Of a stretch of DNA of 64,000 nt, positions 57,244-64,000 are shown in pieces. Position 1 is the first letter of the stretch; the number at the start of each line of letters is the position of its first letter. The position numbers and the translations under genes are program-made. The DNA is from Salipiger profundus. GTDB taxonomy: Bacteria > Pseudomonadota > Alphaproteobacteria > Rhodobacterales > Rhodobacteraceae. The notes under the pieces were generated by a model. That model did no database searches. It saw only the letters and a program-made list of their open reading frames with translations, and was not told the DNA's origin. The stretch spans positions 2,187,501 to 2,251,500 of the forward strand of contig NZ_CP014796.1 of assembly GCF_001969385.1 (NCBI RefSeq), read 5' to 3'.

Positions 57244-57759
57244 TCAGCCGTCGAGGCTGTCGAGGTAGGCGATCAGGTTCACCCGGTCTTCCGCGCTCTT
57301 GAGGCCCGCGAAGCTCATCGCGGTGCCCGGAGCACTCTCGCGCGGGTTCTCGAGGAAGTGGAAGAGGTTTTCCGGCGACCATACGTCGCCGACCTGCTCG
57401 AGTGCGCCCGAGTAGTTGAACCCGTCGACCGCGTCGATCTCGCGGCCCACGACGCCGTCGAGGTGCGGACCGGTGGCGTTGCTGCCGTCGATCTTGTGGC
57501 AGGCGCGGCACTTGCCGAAGACGCGCTCGCCGGCACCGGCGTCGGCCGAGGCCATCAGCGTCTCGAAGTCCTGGGGCTCTTCTTCCTCGGCGCTGCCGCC
57601 ACCGCTGTCGGTCTCGATCACGTAGGCTGCGGCGTGCTCCTCGCCGTGACCGCCACCCACGCTGTAGAGGCTTTCGGCGACCCAATTGCCGAGCAGAAAG
57701 ATCAGAAGAGCGCCGCAAACGCCGCCCACCGCCTTGGTAATCGTCATCGTGTCAAGCAT
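57244..57759 (-). CDS. cycM: Membrane-anchored cytochrome c (CycM/c552-like)
   Basis: 171 aa from the ATG at 57759 (MLDTMTITKAVGG); the second ATG at 57747 is possible. One uncleaved helix (about 8-28), an acidic Gly/Glu-rich linker (about 40-68), then a class I cytochrome c domain with CRACHKID near residue 85, GPHLDGVVGREIDAV and the Met ligand in PGTAMSFAGL. Such proteins (c552 of Paracoccus, c-y of Rhodobacter) carry electrons from bc1 to terminal oxidases, here possibly the cbb3 enzyme at 43-47 kb. Diverges from pheA. Confidence 0.92.
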   Translation of the reverse strand: MLDTMTITKAVGGVCGALLIFLLGNWVAESLYSVGGGHGEEHAAAYVIETDSGGGSAEEEEPQDFETLMASADAGAGERVFGKCRACHKIDGSNATGPHLDGVVGREIDAVDGFNYSGALEQVGDVWSPENLFHFLENPRESAPGTAMSFAGLKSAEDRVNLIAYLDSLDG

Positions 57760-57890
57760 GTGTAGCGTGTCCCAATTTTTCCCTCGCGGGTGTCTACGGC
57801 TTCCAATGGCTTCTGGCAAGGTATAGAAGCCGCGACCAAACGCGCAATAGGCGTTTTCCGTATCCAAAAGAAGAACAACCGGATGAGACG

Positions 57891-58724
57891 ATGACAGACC
57901 GTATCGCCTTTCAGGGGGAGCTGGGCGCCTATTCCCACCAGGCCTGCCGCGACGCGCGGCCCGACATGGAGGCGCTGCCCTGCCACACCTTCGAGGAGGT
58001 GATCGAGGCGGTTCGCAGCGGCGCGGCGAAACTCGCCATGCTTCCGGTCGAGAACACCACCTACGGGCGTGTGGCCGACATTCACCGGTTGCTGCCGGAA
58101 AGCGGGCTGCGGATCATCGACGAGGCCTTCGTGCGGGTGCACATCAGCCTCATGGCGCTGCCGGGCACGCGCCTCGATGAACTCGAGAAGGTGCGTGCGC
58201 ATCTCGTGCTGATCCCGCAGGCGGCAAGCTTCCTCGAGAAATACGGCATCAAGGGCGAGGCCTACGCCGACAGTGCCGGTGCCGCCGCCGAGCTGTCACG
58301 CACGCGGGACCGCACGACCGGGGTGCTGGCCTCGGACCTCGCGGCCGAGATCTACGGGCTCGAGATCCTCGCGCGGCACATCGAAGATCACGCCCATAAC
58401 ACCACCCGTTTCCTCATCATGGCGCCGCAGGCGGACCTTACGCGCCGGGGCGAGCATGGCATGATGACCACCTTCATCTTTCAGGTGCGCAACATTCCGG
58501 CGGCGCTCTACAAGGCGATGGGCGGATTCGCGACGAACGGCGTCAACATGACCAAGCTTGAAAGCTACATGGTCGGCGGCTCGTTCACGGCGACGCAGTT
58601 CTACGCCGACATCGAGGGCCACCCGGACGATCCGGCGGTTCAGCGGGCGCTCGACGAGCTGGGCTATTTCACCGAGAAACTCGAGATCCTCGGGGTCTAT
58701 CCCCGCGATCCCCGGCGCGACTGA
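57891..58724 (+). CDS. pheA: Prephenate dehydratase
   Basis: 277 aa. The catalytic domain (about 1-180) has IAFQGELGAYSHQAC, FEEVIEAVRSGAAKLAMLPVE, and the family motif NTTRFLIM near 168. A C-terminal ACT domain (about 190-270) has YKAMGGFATNGVNMTKLESY, the phenylalanine-sensing region. It turns prephenate into phenylpyruvate. No chorismate mutase domain, so it is the monofunctional form. Confidence 0.94.
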   Translation: MTDRIAFQGELGAYSHQACRDARPDMEALPCHTFEEVIEAVRSGAAKLAMLPVENTTYGRVADIHRLLPESGLRIIDEAFVRVHISLMALPGTRLDELEKVRAHLVLIPQAASFLEKYGIKGEAYADSAGAAAELSRTRDRTTGVLASDLAAEIYGLEILARHIEDHAHNTTRFLIMAPQADLTRRGEHGMMTTFIFQVRNIPAALYKAMGGFATNGVNMTKLESYMVGGSFTATQFYADIEGHPDDPAVQRALDELGYFTEKLEILGVYPRDPRRD

Positions 58725-58748
58725 GCCGGCGGCAGGGAGGACACCGAA

Positions 58749-59240
58749 ATGGACGAAAGCACGATCATCGCGCGGGTCAGGGCGACCGCCGCACGCCGGG
58801 TCTTCGGGGTGGGCACGCTTGCCGCGCTCGGGCTGATGCTGCTCTGGCTGGTGGTGGCGCAGCCGCCGTCCGGCCTCGTATGGCAGATTTTCCTCGTGGT
58901 GATGGGCGTGGGGGCGCTGTGGCTCGCGCAGCTGATGTGGCGGGCCACCGGGCGCGAGCTCTGGCTCACCGAGGAGGGGCTCGTCGACAGCACCGGGGCC
59001 GAGGTGGCGCGGGTGGACGACATCGAAAAGGTCGACCGGTCGATGTTCGCGATGAAGCCCTCGAACGGGTTTCTCATCCGTCTGCGCACGCCCGGGCCGC
59101 GGGCCTGGCAGCCCGGTCTGTGGTGGCGCATGGGCCGCCGGGTGGCGGTCGGCGGCGTGACCGCCGGGCGCGACACCAAGCCGATGGCCGATGCGCTGTC
59201 GATGCTGGTGGCCCGGCGCGACGGCCAGCTGCCCGAATAA
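58749..59240 (+). CDS. Two-helix membrane protein of unknown function
   Basis: 163 aa. Two helices (about 20-38 and 43-64), then a soluble domain with ATGRELWLTEEGLVDSTGAE, the look of a bacterial PH-like domain (YdbS/YdbT type), and WWRMGRRVAVGGVTAGRDTK. An AGGGAGG precedes the ATG at 58749. It lies 24 bases after pheA and may be cotranscribed. No firm function. Confidence 0.75.
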   Translation: MDESTIIARVRATAARRVFGVGTLAALGLMLLWLVVAQPPSGLVWQIFLVVMGVGALWLAQLMWRATGRELWLTEEGLVDSTGAEVARVDDIEKVDRSMFAMKPSNGFLIRLRTPGPRAWQPGLWWRMGRRVAVGGVTAGRDTKPMADALSMLVARRDGQLPE

Positions 59241-59310
59241 GCGCGACGGGATCGGGATGCGGCCCCGCCTCCGGACGAGGGGCGCGGCCGCGTTTTCGTT
59301 CAGCCTCTCT

Positions 59311-60033
59311 TCAGCCTCCGTGACTGCGATTCTTCTTGTTTGGCTCGACGTTGTTCGTGCCGTCCTCGTTGGTGCAGTCGGTCGCGTTCTCGGCGTTGTT
59401 GTTGCACAGCGAGTTGCCGGGCGCGTCCTGGTCGCCGTTGCCCCAGCCGTTGTTCTGACCTTCCCACAGCACCTGCGACGCGTAGCGCGGATGGGTGAAG
59501 CTGTAGGTGCGGATCTCGAAGGCATCGAGACCCACGCGGAAGATCGGGTGGTAATCCTCCCAGGTCTCGACGATCACCAGCTGCGCCTTGTTCATCAGCA
59601 CCGGAAGGCGTGACAGGTAGTCGTCCATGTCGCCGTTCGTCAGTTCGGGATAGTCGCCGCGCGCCGCCGACCAGATCAGTTTGTATGTCTGGTTGTTGGC
59701 GTTGTATTCGGCGACGCTGACGCGCAGGTCGGAACTGTGCAGGCCAGTCGCCGGATCCGGTGTCACCACGTTGCGGGTCAGCAGGCCAAGCAGCCGGTAG
59801 GCGTTGTCCATGTAGGTGCTGTTCACCGGGTCCGTCTCGCGAGAGATCATGTCACCGATGGCGTAGTTTGCCTTCTGGTTGATCGCCTGCTGGCGGATCA
59901 CGTCGAAATAGACCCAGGCCGCCGCGAACAGCACGAACAGCGCCGGGATCATGATCGCCACCTCGAGGGTGACATAGCCTTCGGTTTCCTGAGCGAAGCG
60001 GCGAAGGCGGGATTTCAGTCTTGCAGGACGCAT
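59311..60033 (-). CDS. TadE-like pilus assembly protein
   Basis: 240 aa from the ATG at 60033, chosen for GGAGG eight bases upstream. A basic lead, then EGYVTLEVAIMIPALFVLFA, the TadE type IV pilin-like helix with Glu at position 5 of the mature form. The long periplasmic part is Asn/Asp-rich and ends NKKNRSHGG. It overlaps the gene upstream on the minus strand by short distance only (15 bases between stop and start). Probably a minor pseudopilin. Confidence 0.78.
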   Translation of the reverse strand: MRPARLKSRLRRFAQETEGYVTLEVAIMIPALFVLFAAAWVYFDVIRQQAINQKANYAIGDMISRETDPVNSTYMDNAYRLLGLLTRNVVTPDPATGLHSSDLRVSVAEYNANNQTYKLIWSAARGDYPELTNGDMDDYLSRLPVLMNKAQLVIVETWEDYHPIFRVGLDAFEIRTYSFTHPRYASQVLWEGQNNGWGNGDQDAPGNSLCNNNAENATDCTNEDGTNNVEPNKKNRSHGG

Positions 60034-60047
60034 GTCATCGGCCTCCA

Positions 60048-60587
60048 TCACATCGGTTCGTGAACGAAGCTGGCGGTCGAGACCAGCGCGGTATAGCCCT
60101 GAGCGTCCTTCGGCAGCTCGGCGGCAAGGTAGGAGGTCGGGCTGATCGGCCGGTACTTGTAGCAGGCCCGCAGCATCATGGTCTCGTGCTCCTGGCCGTG
60201 CTCGAAGGTGCGCTGCGGCGTGACTTCGCCGGTCGAGGTGTCGACGCAGTCGGCGTTCGCCTCCGGTTCCCGCCAGCTGCGCATGTTCAGCGTCACCATC
60301 TCGAGCTGCAGCGTTTCCTGGCAGTTCACCAGCACGCTGGCGCGGTCGCAGATCTTCGTCTTCAACTGGTCGTGGGTGTAGTTGCGGCCGGTGCCCAGCT
60401 TGACCTCTCGCACGGTCTGGTCCAGCGCGCGCTCGAGCGCGACATGGCGCATGGTGAGTGCCCCGAGCTCGATCGTGGACAGCGCGATGCCGACCATGAG
60501 CGGGGTCCACATGGCGAACGGGACGACCGCCGAGCCCTCGTCCGCGTCGAGAAAGCGACGCAGGCCTTTTCTGATGACGCCGATCAT
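60048..60587 (-). CDS. TadE/TadF-like pilus assembly protein
   Basis: 179 aa. After MIGVIRKGLRRFLDA comes the pseudopilin-type helix DEGSAVVPFAMWTPLMVGIA (Glu before the hydrophobic run), then a soluble domain with paired cysteines (CDRASVLVNCQE, then ADC and RACYKY) likely in disulfides. Its start overlaps the TadG-like stop by four bases. It forms an operon with the genes on either side. Confidence 0.8.
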   Translation of the reverse strand: MIGVIRKGLRRFLDADEGSAVVPFAMWTPLMVGIALSTIELGALTMRHVALERALDQTVREVKLGTGRNYTHDQLKTKICDRASVLVNCQETLQLEMVTLNMRSWREPEANADCVDTSTGEVTPQRTFEHGQEHETMMLRACYKYRPISPTSYLAAELPKDAQGYTALVSTASFVHEPM

Positions 60588-62014
60588 TGGGTAAGCCTCA
60601 GCTGGTTGAGCGTGTGGGCGATGGTCGAGAACGCATCCGCGATCTCGACCCCTTCCACGCGGAAGAAATGCGACGGGGACGACGCGCAGTTTTCCATCAC
60701 GCCGGCGCCGTGGTCGGTCACCTCGAAACCGATGGACCAGATCAGGATGCCGTTGTCCTTGGCGGCGGTGCAGATGTTGGAGAGCAGCGTGTCGCCGGTC
60801 CCGGCGTCATACTTCTGGTAGTAGAAGTCGCCCCGGTCCCAGGAATTCACGTAGCGCGAGAGGTAATACCAGAGGTTGTAGCGGTCCCAGTGGGCGTATT
60901 CCGACTCGGAATTGTAGGCCCAGTCGCGAATGCGGAACGAGCGGTCGTGCTGGCCGTCGGTCATCAGCACGATGGTCTTGAGCACGTCCTCGTCATCGTA
61001 GTCGACGGGTCGCCCCTCGAACACGTTCGCCACGCTGCCGTTGGCGATCATGCCGCTGGCGATGGGGCGGGTCGACGGGTCGAGCAGGGCGGTGCCCCAC
61101 TTCATGCCCATGAAGATCGAGGTCCCGGCCCGCGGCTGCAGGCTGTTGATCTGGCTTTTCAGCGCCGTTGTGTCGCGGCTCCAGGCCTGGATGCGCTCGT
61201 AGTCGTAGCGGGGGCAGATCGTGTCGCTGAGCGCGTTCGATCCGTTGTAGTTCCACTGGAAGTGCTGCATCTGCTCGTAGGTGCGGGTCAGGTCCAGCGC
61301 GGCCTCGCCGAAAGTCGCGGCGGGAAACTCGATGCAGTGCGAGTAGCCGTGCTTCCAGTCGACATCGAGATAGCTCAGGATCTCGGGCCCGGCGTTGACG
61401 TGCTCGGAGTAGGGCACCAGCGAGATCGAGACGAGATCCTCGTTGCCCTCGGCGAGCAGGGTGTCGACGAAATCGCCGGCGGCTCCCTGCAGCTGGGCCA
61501 TCTTGTCATTGTCGTCCATCGACCCGGAAATATCGAGTACCATGGAAATCTCGACCTTGTTGATCCGCTCCATGGCCTGCGAGACGCCGTAAGCCTGCAT
61601 GGTGTCGACGCCCAGGAGCCGCATGAAGTTCGACGGCATCGTCTTGTAGCCCTCGGCGGTGACGGTGCGGTAGTTCAGCCCCTCGTCGATCTCGACGTCG
61701 ATGAGCGCGTCGCCCATCGCCATCTTGCCCATGTAGTCCTCGACCACGCCCTCGGCGTCGAGCTCGTTGTCGAGGTCGGCGGCGGCCAGCACCGAGCGGT
61801 CGAGCGTGTTCTGGATCTTGTTGCGCTGCAACTCGGCGTAGACGATGTCGATTCCGACCCCGCCGAAGACCATCATCAGCAGCGACAGGGCGACGGCCAT
61901 GTAGGTCATGCTGCCCCGCTCGTCCCGACCGAATGCGCGCGCCCCTTGAAGCAGCGCGGCCACGGCTGTCGCGGTTCGCGGAACGCCGCTCCTTCTGGAT
62001 GCTGAACGATTCAT
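60584..62014 (-). CDS. TadG-like protein with von Willebrand A domain
   Basis: 476 aa from the ATG at 62014. An N-terminal arginine-rich lead, then DERGSMTYMAVALSLLMMVF, the TadG Flp-like membrane segment. The vWA domain has the MIDAS motif DISGSMDD near residue 160, TSIFMGMKWGTALL and later VLMTDGQHD. TadG-type proteins help anchor or assemble Flp pili. No tadA-C, cpa or flp gene is in the window, so the rest of the system must lie elsewhere. Confidence 0.85.
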   Translation of the reverse strand: MNRSASRRSGVPRTATAVAALLQGARAFGRDERGSMTYMAVALSLLMMVFGGVGIDIVYAELQRNKIQNTLDRSVLAAADLDNELDAEGVVEDYMGKMAMGDALIDVEIDEGLNYRTVTAEGYKTMPSNFMRLLGVDTMQAYGVSQAMERINKVEISMVLDISGSMDDNDKMAQLQGAAGDFVDTLLAEGNEDLVSISLVPYSEHVNAGPEILSYLDVDWKHGYSHCIEFPAATFGEAALDLTRTYEQMQHFQWNYNGSNALSDTICPRYDYERIQAWSRDTTALKSQINSLQPRAGTSIFMGMKWGTALLDPSTRPIASGMIANGSVANVFEGRPVDYDDEDVLKTIVLMTDGQHDRSFRIRDWAYNSESEYAHWDRYNLWYYLSRYVNSWDRGDFYYQKYDAGTGDTLLSNICTAAKDNGILIWSIGFEVTDHGAGVMENCASSPSHFFRVEGVEIADAFSTIAHTLNQLRLTQ

Positions 62015-62377
62015 GTCAAACCCGTTTCCTTCCTGACGACCGGGACGGAAAATGCCTCGCGGCCGCAAATGCCCCCACAAGACACCCTTTGCGATGCGCA
62101 TGTTATCGGCGGCCAAGATGGCCAAATTGGGGCGCATTTGACCGGAAATAATGGTGTTTCCTTCCGGTTCGCGGAACAAAAGCAGGAGCGTGCGCGCGGC
62201 TGTTTCGGGCGGGGCCACAATGCCCACCGCGCGGGTTAACCCGGTCATAAGGAGAGTCGGACAATCTGGCGAAAAAGGGATTTGCCCGTCGCCGCCCGGC
62301 CCCTACAGTTAACGACAGCGCCCCGGAGGACCGGCCCGCGCGATCTGCGGACGACGGGCGCATAAGGAGGAAACGCG
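62015..62377. other. 363-base divergent intergenic region, tadG-like / glutamate dehydrogenase
   Basis: No gene is credible here. It holds a 12-bp palindrome CGGGTTAACCCG (62232-62243) and, overlapping it, TTAA-N7-ATAA (62236-62250), one base from the CtrA box TTAA-N7-TTAA. CtrA controls many pilus and motility genes in alphaproteobacteria, so a link to the Tad-type genes is possible but weak. AAGGAGG at 62364-62370 is the ribosome site of the next gene. Confidence 0.35.
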
Positions 62378-63814
62378 ATGTGTGCCGCACCGGCCAATGA
62401 GCCGACGTTCCGCGAGAGTGTCGACCTGATGTTCAACCGGGCTGCGGCCCTCATGGATCTGCCGCCCGGGCTCGAGGAAAAGATCCGGGTCTGCAACGGC
62501 ACCTACACCGTGCGCTTCGGTGTCCGGCTGCGGGGCCAGATCCACACTTTCACCGGCTACCGCGCCGTGCATTCCGAGCACATGGAACCGGTCAAGGGTG
62601 GCATCCGCTTCGCCTCGGCGGTGGATCAGGACGAGGTCGAGGCGCTGGCGGCGCTGATGACCTACAAGTGCGCACTGGTCGAGGCGCCGTTCGGCGGCTC
62701 CAAGGGCGGGCTCAGGATAGACCCGCGCGAATACGACGAACACGAGCTCGAGCAGATCACCCGACGCTTTGCCTACGAACTCATCAAGCGTGACCTGATC
62801 AATCCCAGCCAGAACGTGCCGGCGCCCGACATGGGCACGGGCGAGCGCGAGATGGCCTGGATCGTGGACCAGTACGCCCGCATGAACACCACCGACATCA
62901 ACGCGCGGGCCTGCGTCACCGGCAAGCCGCTGAACGCCGGCGGCATTGCGGGTCGGGTCGAGGCCACCGGGCGCGGGGTTCAATACGCGCTGCGCGAGTT
63001 CTTCCGTCACCCGGAGGACGTGCGCGCCGCGGGCCTGTCCGGCAGGCTCGATGGCAAGCGGGTGGTGGTGCAGGGGCTCGGCAACGTCGGCTACCATGCC
63101 GCCAAGTTCCTGTCCGAGGAAGACGGCGCCCTGATCACCGGGATCATCGAGCACGACGGCGCGCTCTACGATCCCAAGGGCCTCAACGTCGACCGGGTGC
63201 GCGACTGGCTGGTGCGCCACGGCGGGTTGCAGGGCTACCCCGAGGCCAACAGCGTGGCCGACGGCGAGGTCGTGCTGACCTCGGAGTGCGACATCCTCGT
63301 GCCGGCGGCGCTTGAGGGGGTCATCAACCTTTCGAACGCGCATCACATCAAGGCGAATCTCATCATCGAGGCGGCGAACGGGCCGATCACCGCCGGGGCC
63401 GATGACATCCTGCGCGGGCGGGGTACGGTCATCATCCCCGATCTCTATGCCAACGCGGGCGGCGTGACGGTCAGCTACTTCGAATGGGTCAAGAACCTCG
63501 GGCATATCCGTTTCGGCCGCTTGCAGCGACGGCAGGAAGAGGCGCGCCACCAGCTCGTGCTCGACGAGCTCGAGCGGCTCGACACCGCGATGGGGGATGC
63601 GTGGAACCTCTCGCCGGAGTTCCGCGAGAAGTATCTTCGCGGCGCTGACGAGCTCGAGCTGGTGCGCTCGGGGCTCGATGACACCATGCGGATCGCCTAC
63701 CAGTCGATGCGCGAGGTCTGGCACGGGCGCGACGATGTCACCGACCTGCGCACCGCCGGGTTCATCGTGGCGATCCAGCGGGTTGCGCAGAGCTACCGCG
63801 CCAAGGGGCTCTGA
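62378..63814 (+). CDS. gdhA: Glu/Leu/Phe/Val dehydrogenase (glutamate dehydrogenase)
   Basis: 478 aa with AAGGAGG before the ATG. Substrate region KGGIRFASAVDQDEVEALAA with conserved lysines, catalytic Lys in FGGSKGGLRID, then NVPAPDMGTGEREMAW. NAD fold: VVVQGLGNVGYHAAKFL. It deaminates glutamate to 2-oxoglutarate or the reverse. Cofactor choice is not certain. Stands alone, divergent from the Tad-type genes. Confidence 0.92.
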   Translation: MCAAPANEPTFRESVDLMFNRAAALMDLPPGLEEKIRVCNGTYTVRFGVRLRGQIHTFTGYRAVHSEHMEPVKGGIRFASAVDQDEVEALAALMTYKCALVEAPFGGSKGGLRIDPREYDEHELEQITRRFAYELIKRDLINPSQNVPAPDMGTGEREMAWIVDQYARMNTTDINARACVTGKPLNAGGIAGRVEATGRGVQYALREFFRHPEDVRAAGLSGRLDGKRVVVQGLGNVGYHAAKFLSEEDGALITGIIEHDGALYDPKGLNVDRVRDWLVRHGGLQGYPEANSVADGEVVLTSECDILVPAALEGVINLSNAHHIKANLIIEAANGPITAGADDILRGRGTVIIPDLYANAGGVTVSYFEWVKNLGHIRFGRLQRRQEEARHQLVLDELERLDTAMGDAWNLSPEFREKYLRGADELELVRSGLDDTMRIAYQSMREVWHGRDDVTDLRTAGFIVAIQRVAQSYRAKGL

Positions 63815-63913
63815 CGTCGGGACGCGTCGGCGCCCGGGTGCCGACGCGATGGTGACACTGCCGTTCGTCCGGGGTATGTCGGCCCGGTCATTCGGAAAAG
63901 GGAGCCTTCTGTC

Positions 63914-64000
63914 ATGCGGATCAGAGCGTTGATCGCAGCCAGCCTGATTGTCACCGCGCCCCTCGGCGCTATGCCGGCCGCAGCCCAGGGCGCCGCGGAG
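63914..64000 (+). CDS. Start of an exported protein, cut by the window edge
   Basis: Only 29 codons are seen. ATG at 63914 preceded by GGGAGCC about ten bases upstream. The sequence MRIRALIAASLIVTAPLGAM ending in AAAQ is a clear signal peptide, with cleavage probably just after it. Nothing can be said on function. Confidence 0.6.
   Translation, partial: MRIRALIAASLIVTAPLGAMPAAAQGAAE

Overview
The window is GC-rich chromosomal DNA that reads as an alphaproteobacterium of the Rhodobacterales (Roseobacter group). The evidence is an FnrL-type regulator with boxes of the form TTGAT-N4-ATCAA, a complete cbb3 oxidase locus (ccoNOQP plus ccoGHIS), a membrane-anchored CycM-like cytochrome c, TRAP transporters, a Yej-type peptide importer, and an intergenic repeat with the core CTTTCCAAATACCCTCGGGG in four copies. 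I cannot name the genus from sequence alone. There are no rRNA or tRNA genes, phage, insertion sequence or CRISPR array. Gene density is high and most ORFs in other frames are GC shadows.

Layout. 1-1.7 kb: two tandem pairs of a tiny membrane protein followed by an XpaC-like protein, minus strand. 1.7-5.8 kb: RNA modification and repair (RluB-like, TadA, RluE-like, exonuclease III) and an EamA transporter. 5.8-9.9 kb: cardiolipin synthase, an EEP-family hydrolase, a CnoX-like thioredoxin-TPR protein, a LON-domain protein and a Trm112-like protein. 10-14.5 kb: a small c-type cytochrome facing a ferric-reductase-like flavocytochrome, a threonine dehydratase, a DUF1643 protein and an RTX protein. 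14.6-18.7 kb: rpsO and pnp, separated by an antiporter on the opposite strand. 18.7-21.7 kb: an unrecognised protein, a likely small RNA not in any ORF, and catalase.

21.8-31.7 kb: a sugar-acid catabolic locus. A LysR regulator diverges from araD1, L-arabinonate dehydratase, a 2-hydroxyacid dehydrogenase, a three-part TRAP importer and 2-oxoglutarate semialdehyde dehydrogenase. Together these would import an aldonic acid and convert it to 2-oxoglutarate without an aldolase. 31.9-37.7 kb: glutathione transferase, MscL, a cation-diffusion transporter, a divergent alanine dehydrogenase/Lrp pair, and a GMC oxidoreductase behind a 39-bp palindromic operator.

37.7-51.2 kb: microaerobic respiration. 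ccoGHIS and ccoNOQP lie on the minus strand, separated by a LysR gene and a divergent 48-aa ORF. They are followed by a universal stress protein, a MarR/DUF1428 pair, fnrL and hemN. FNR boxes stand before ccoG, ccoN and hemN, so FnrL probably controls oxidase, oxidase assembly and anaerobic heme synthesis together. 51.2-57.1 kb: yejABEF-type peptide importer. 57.2-64 kb: membrane cytochrome c, prephenate dehydratase, three Tad-type pseudopilin/TadG genes, a Glu/Leu/Phe/Val dehydrogenase, and the start of an exported protein cut by the window edge.
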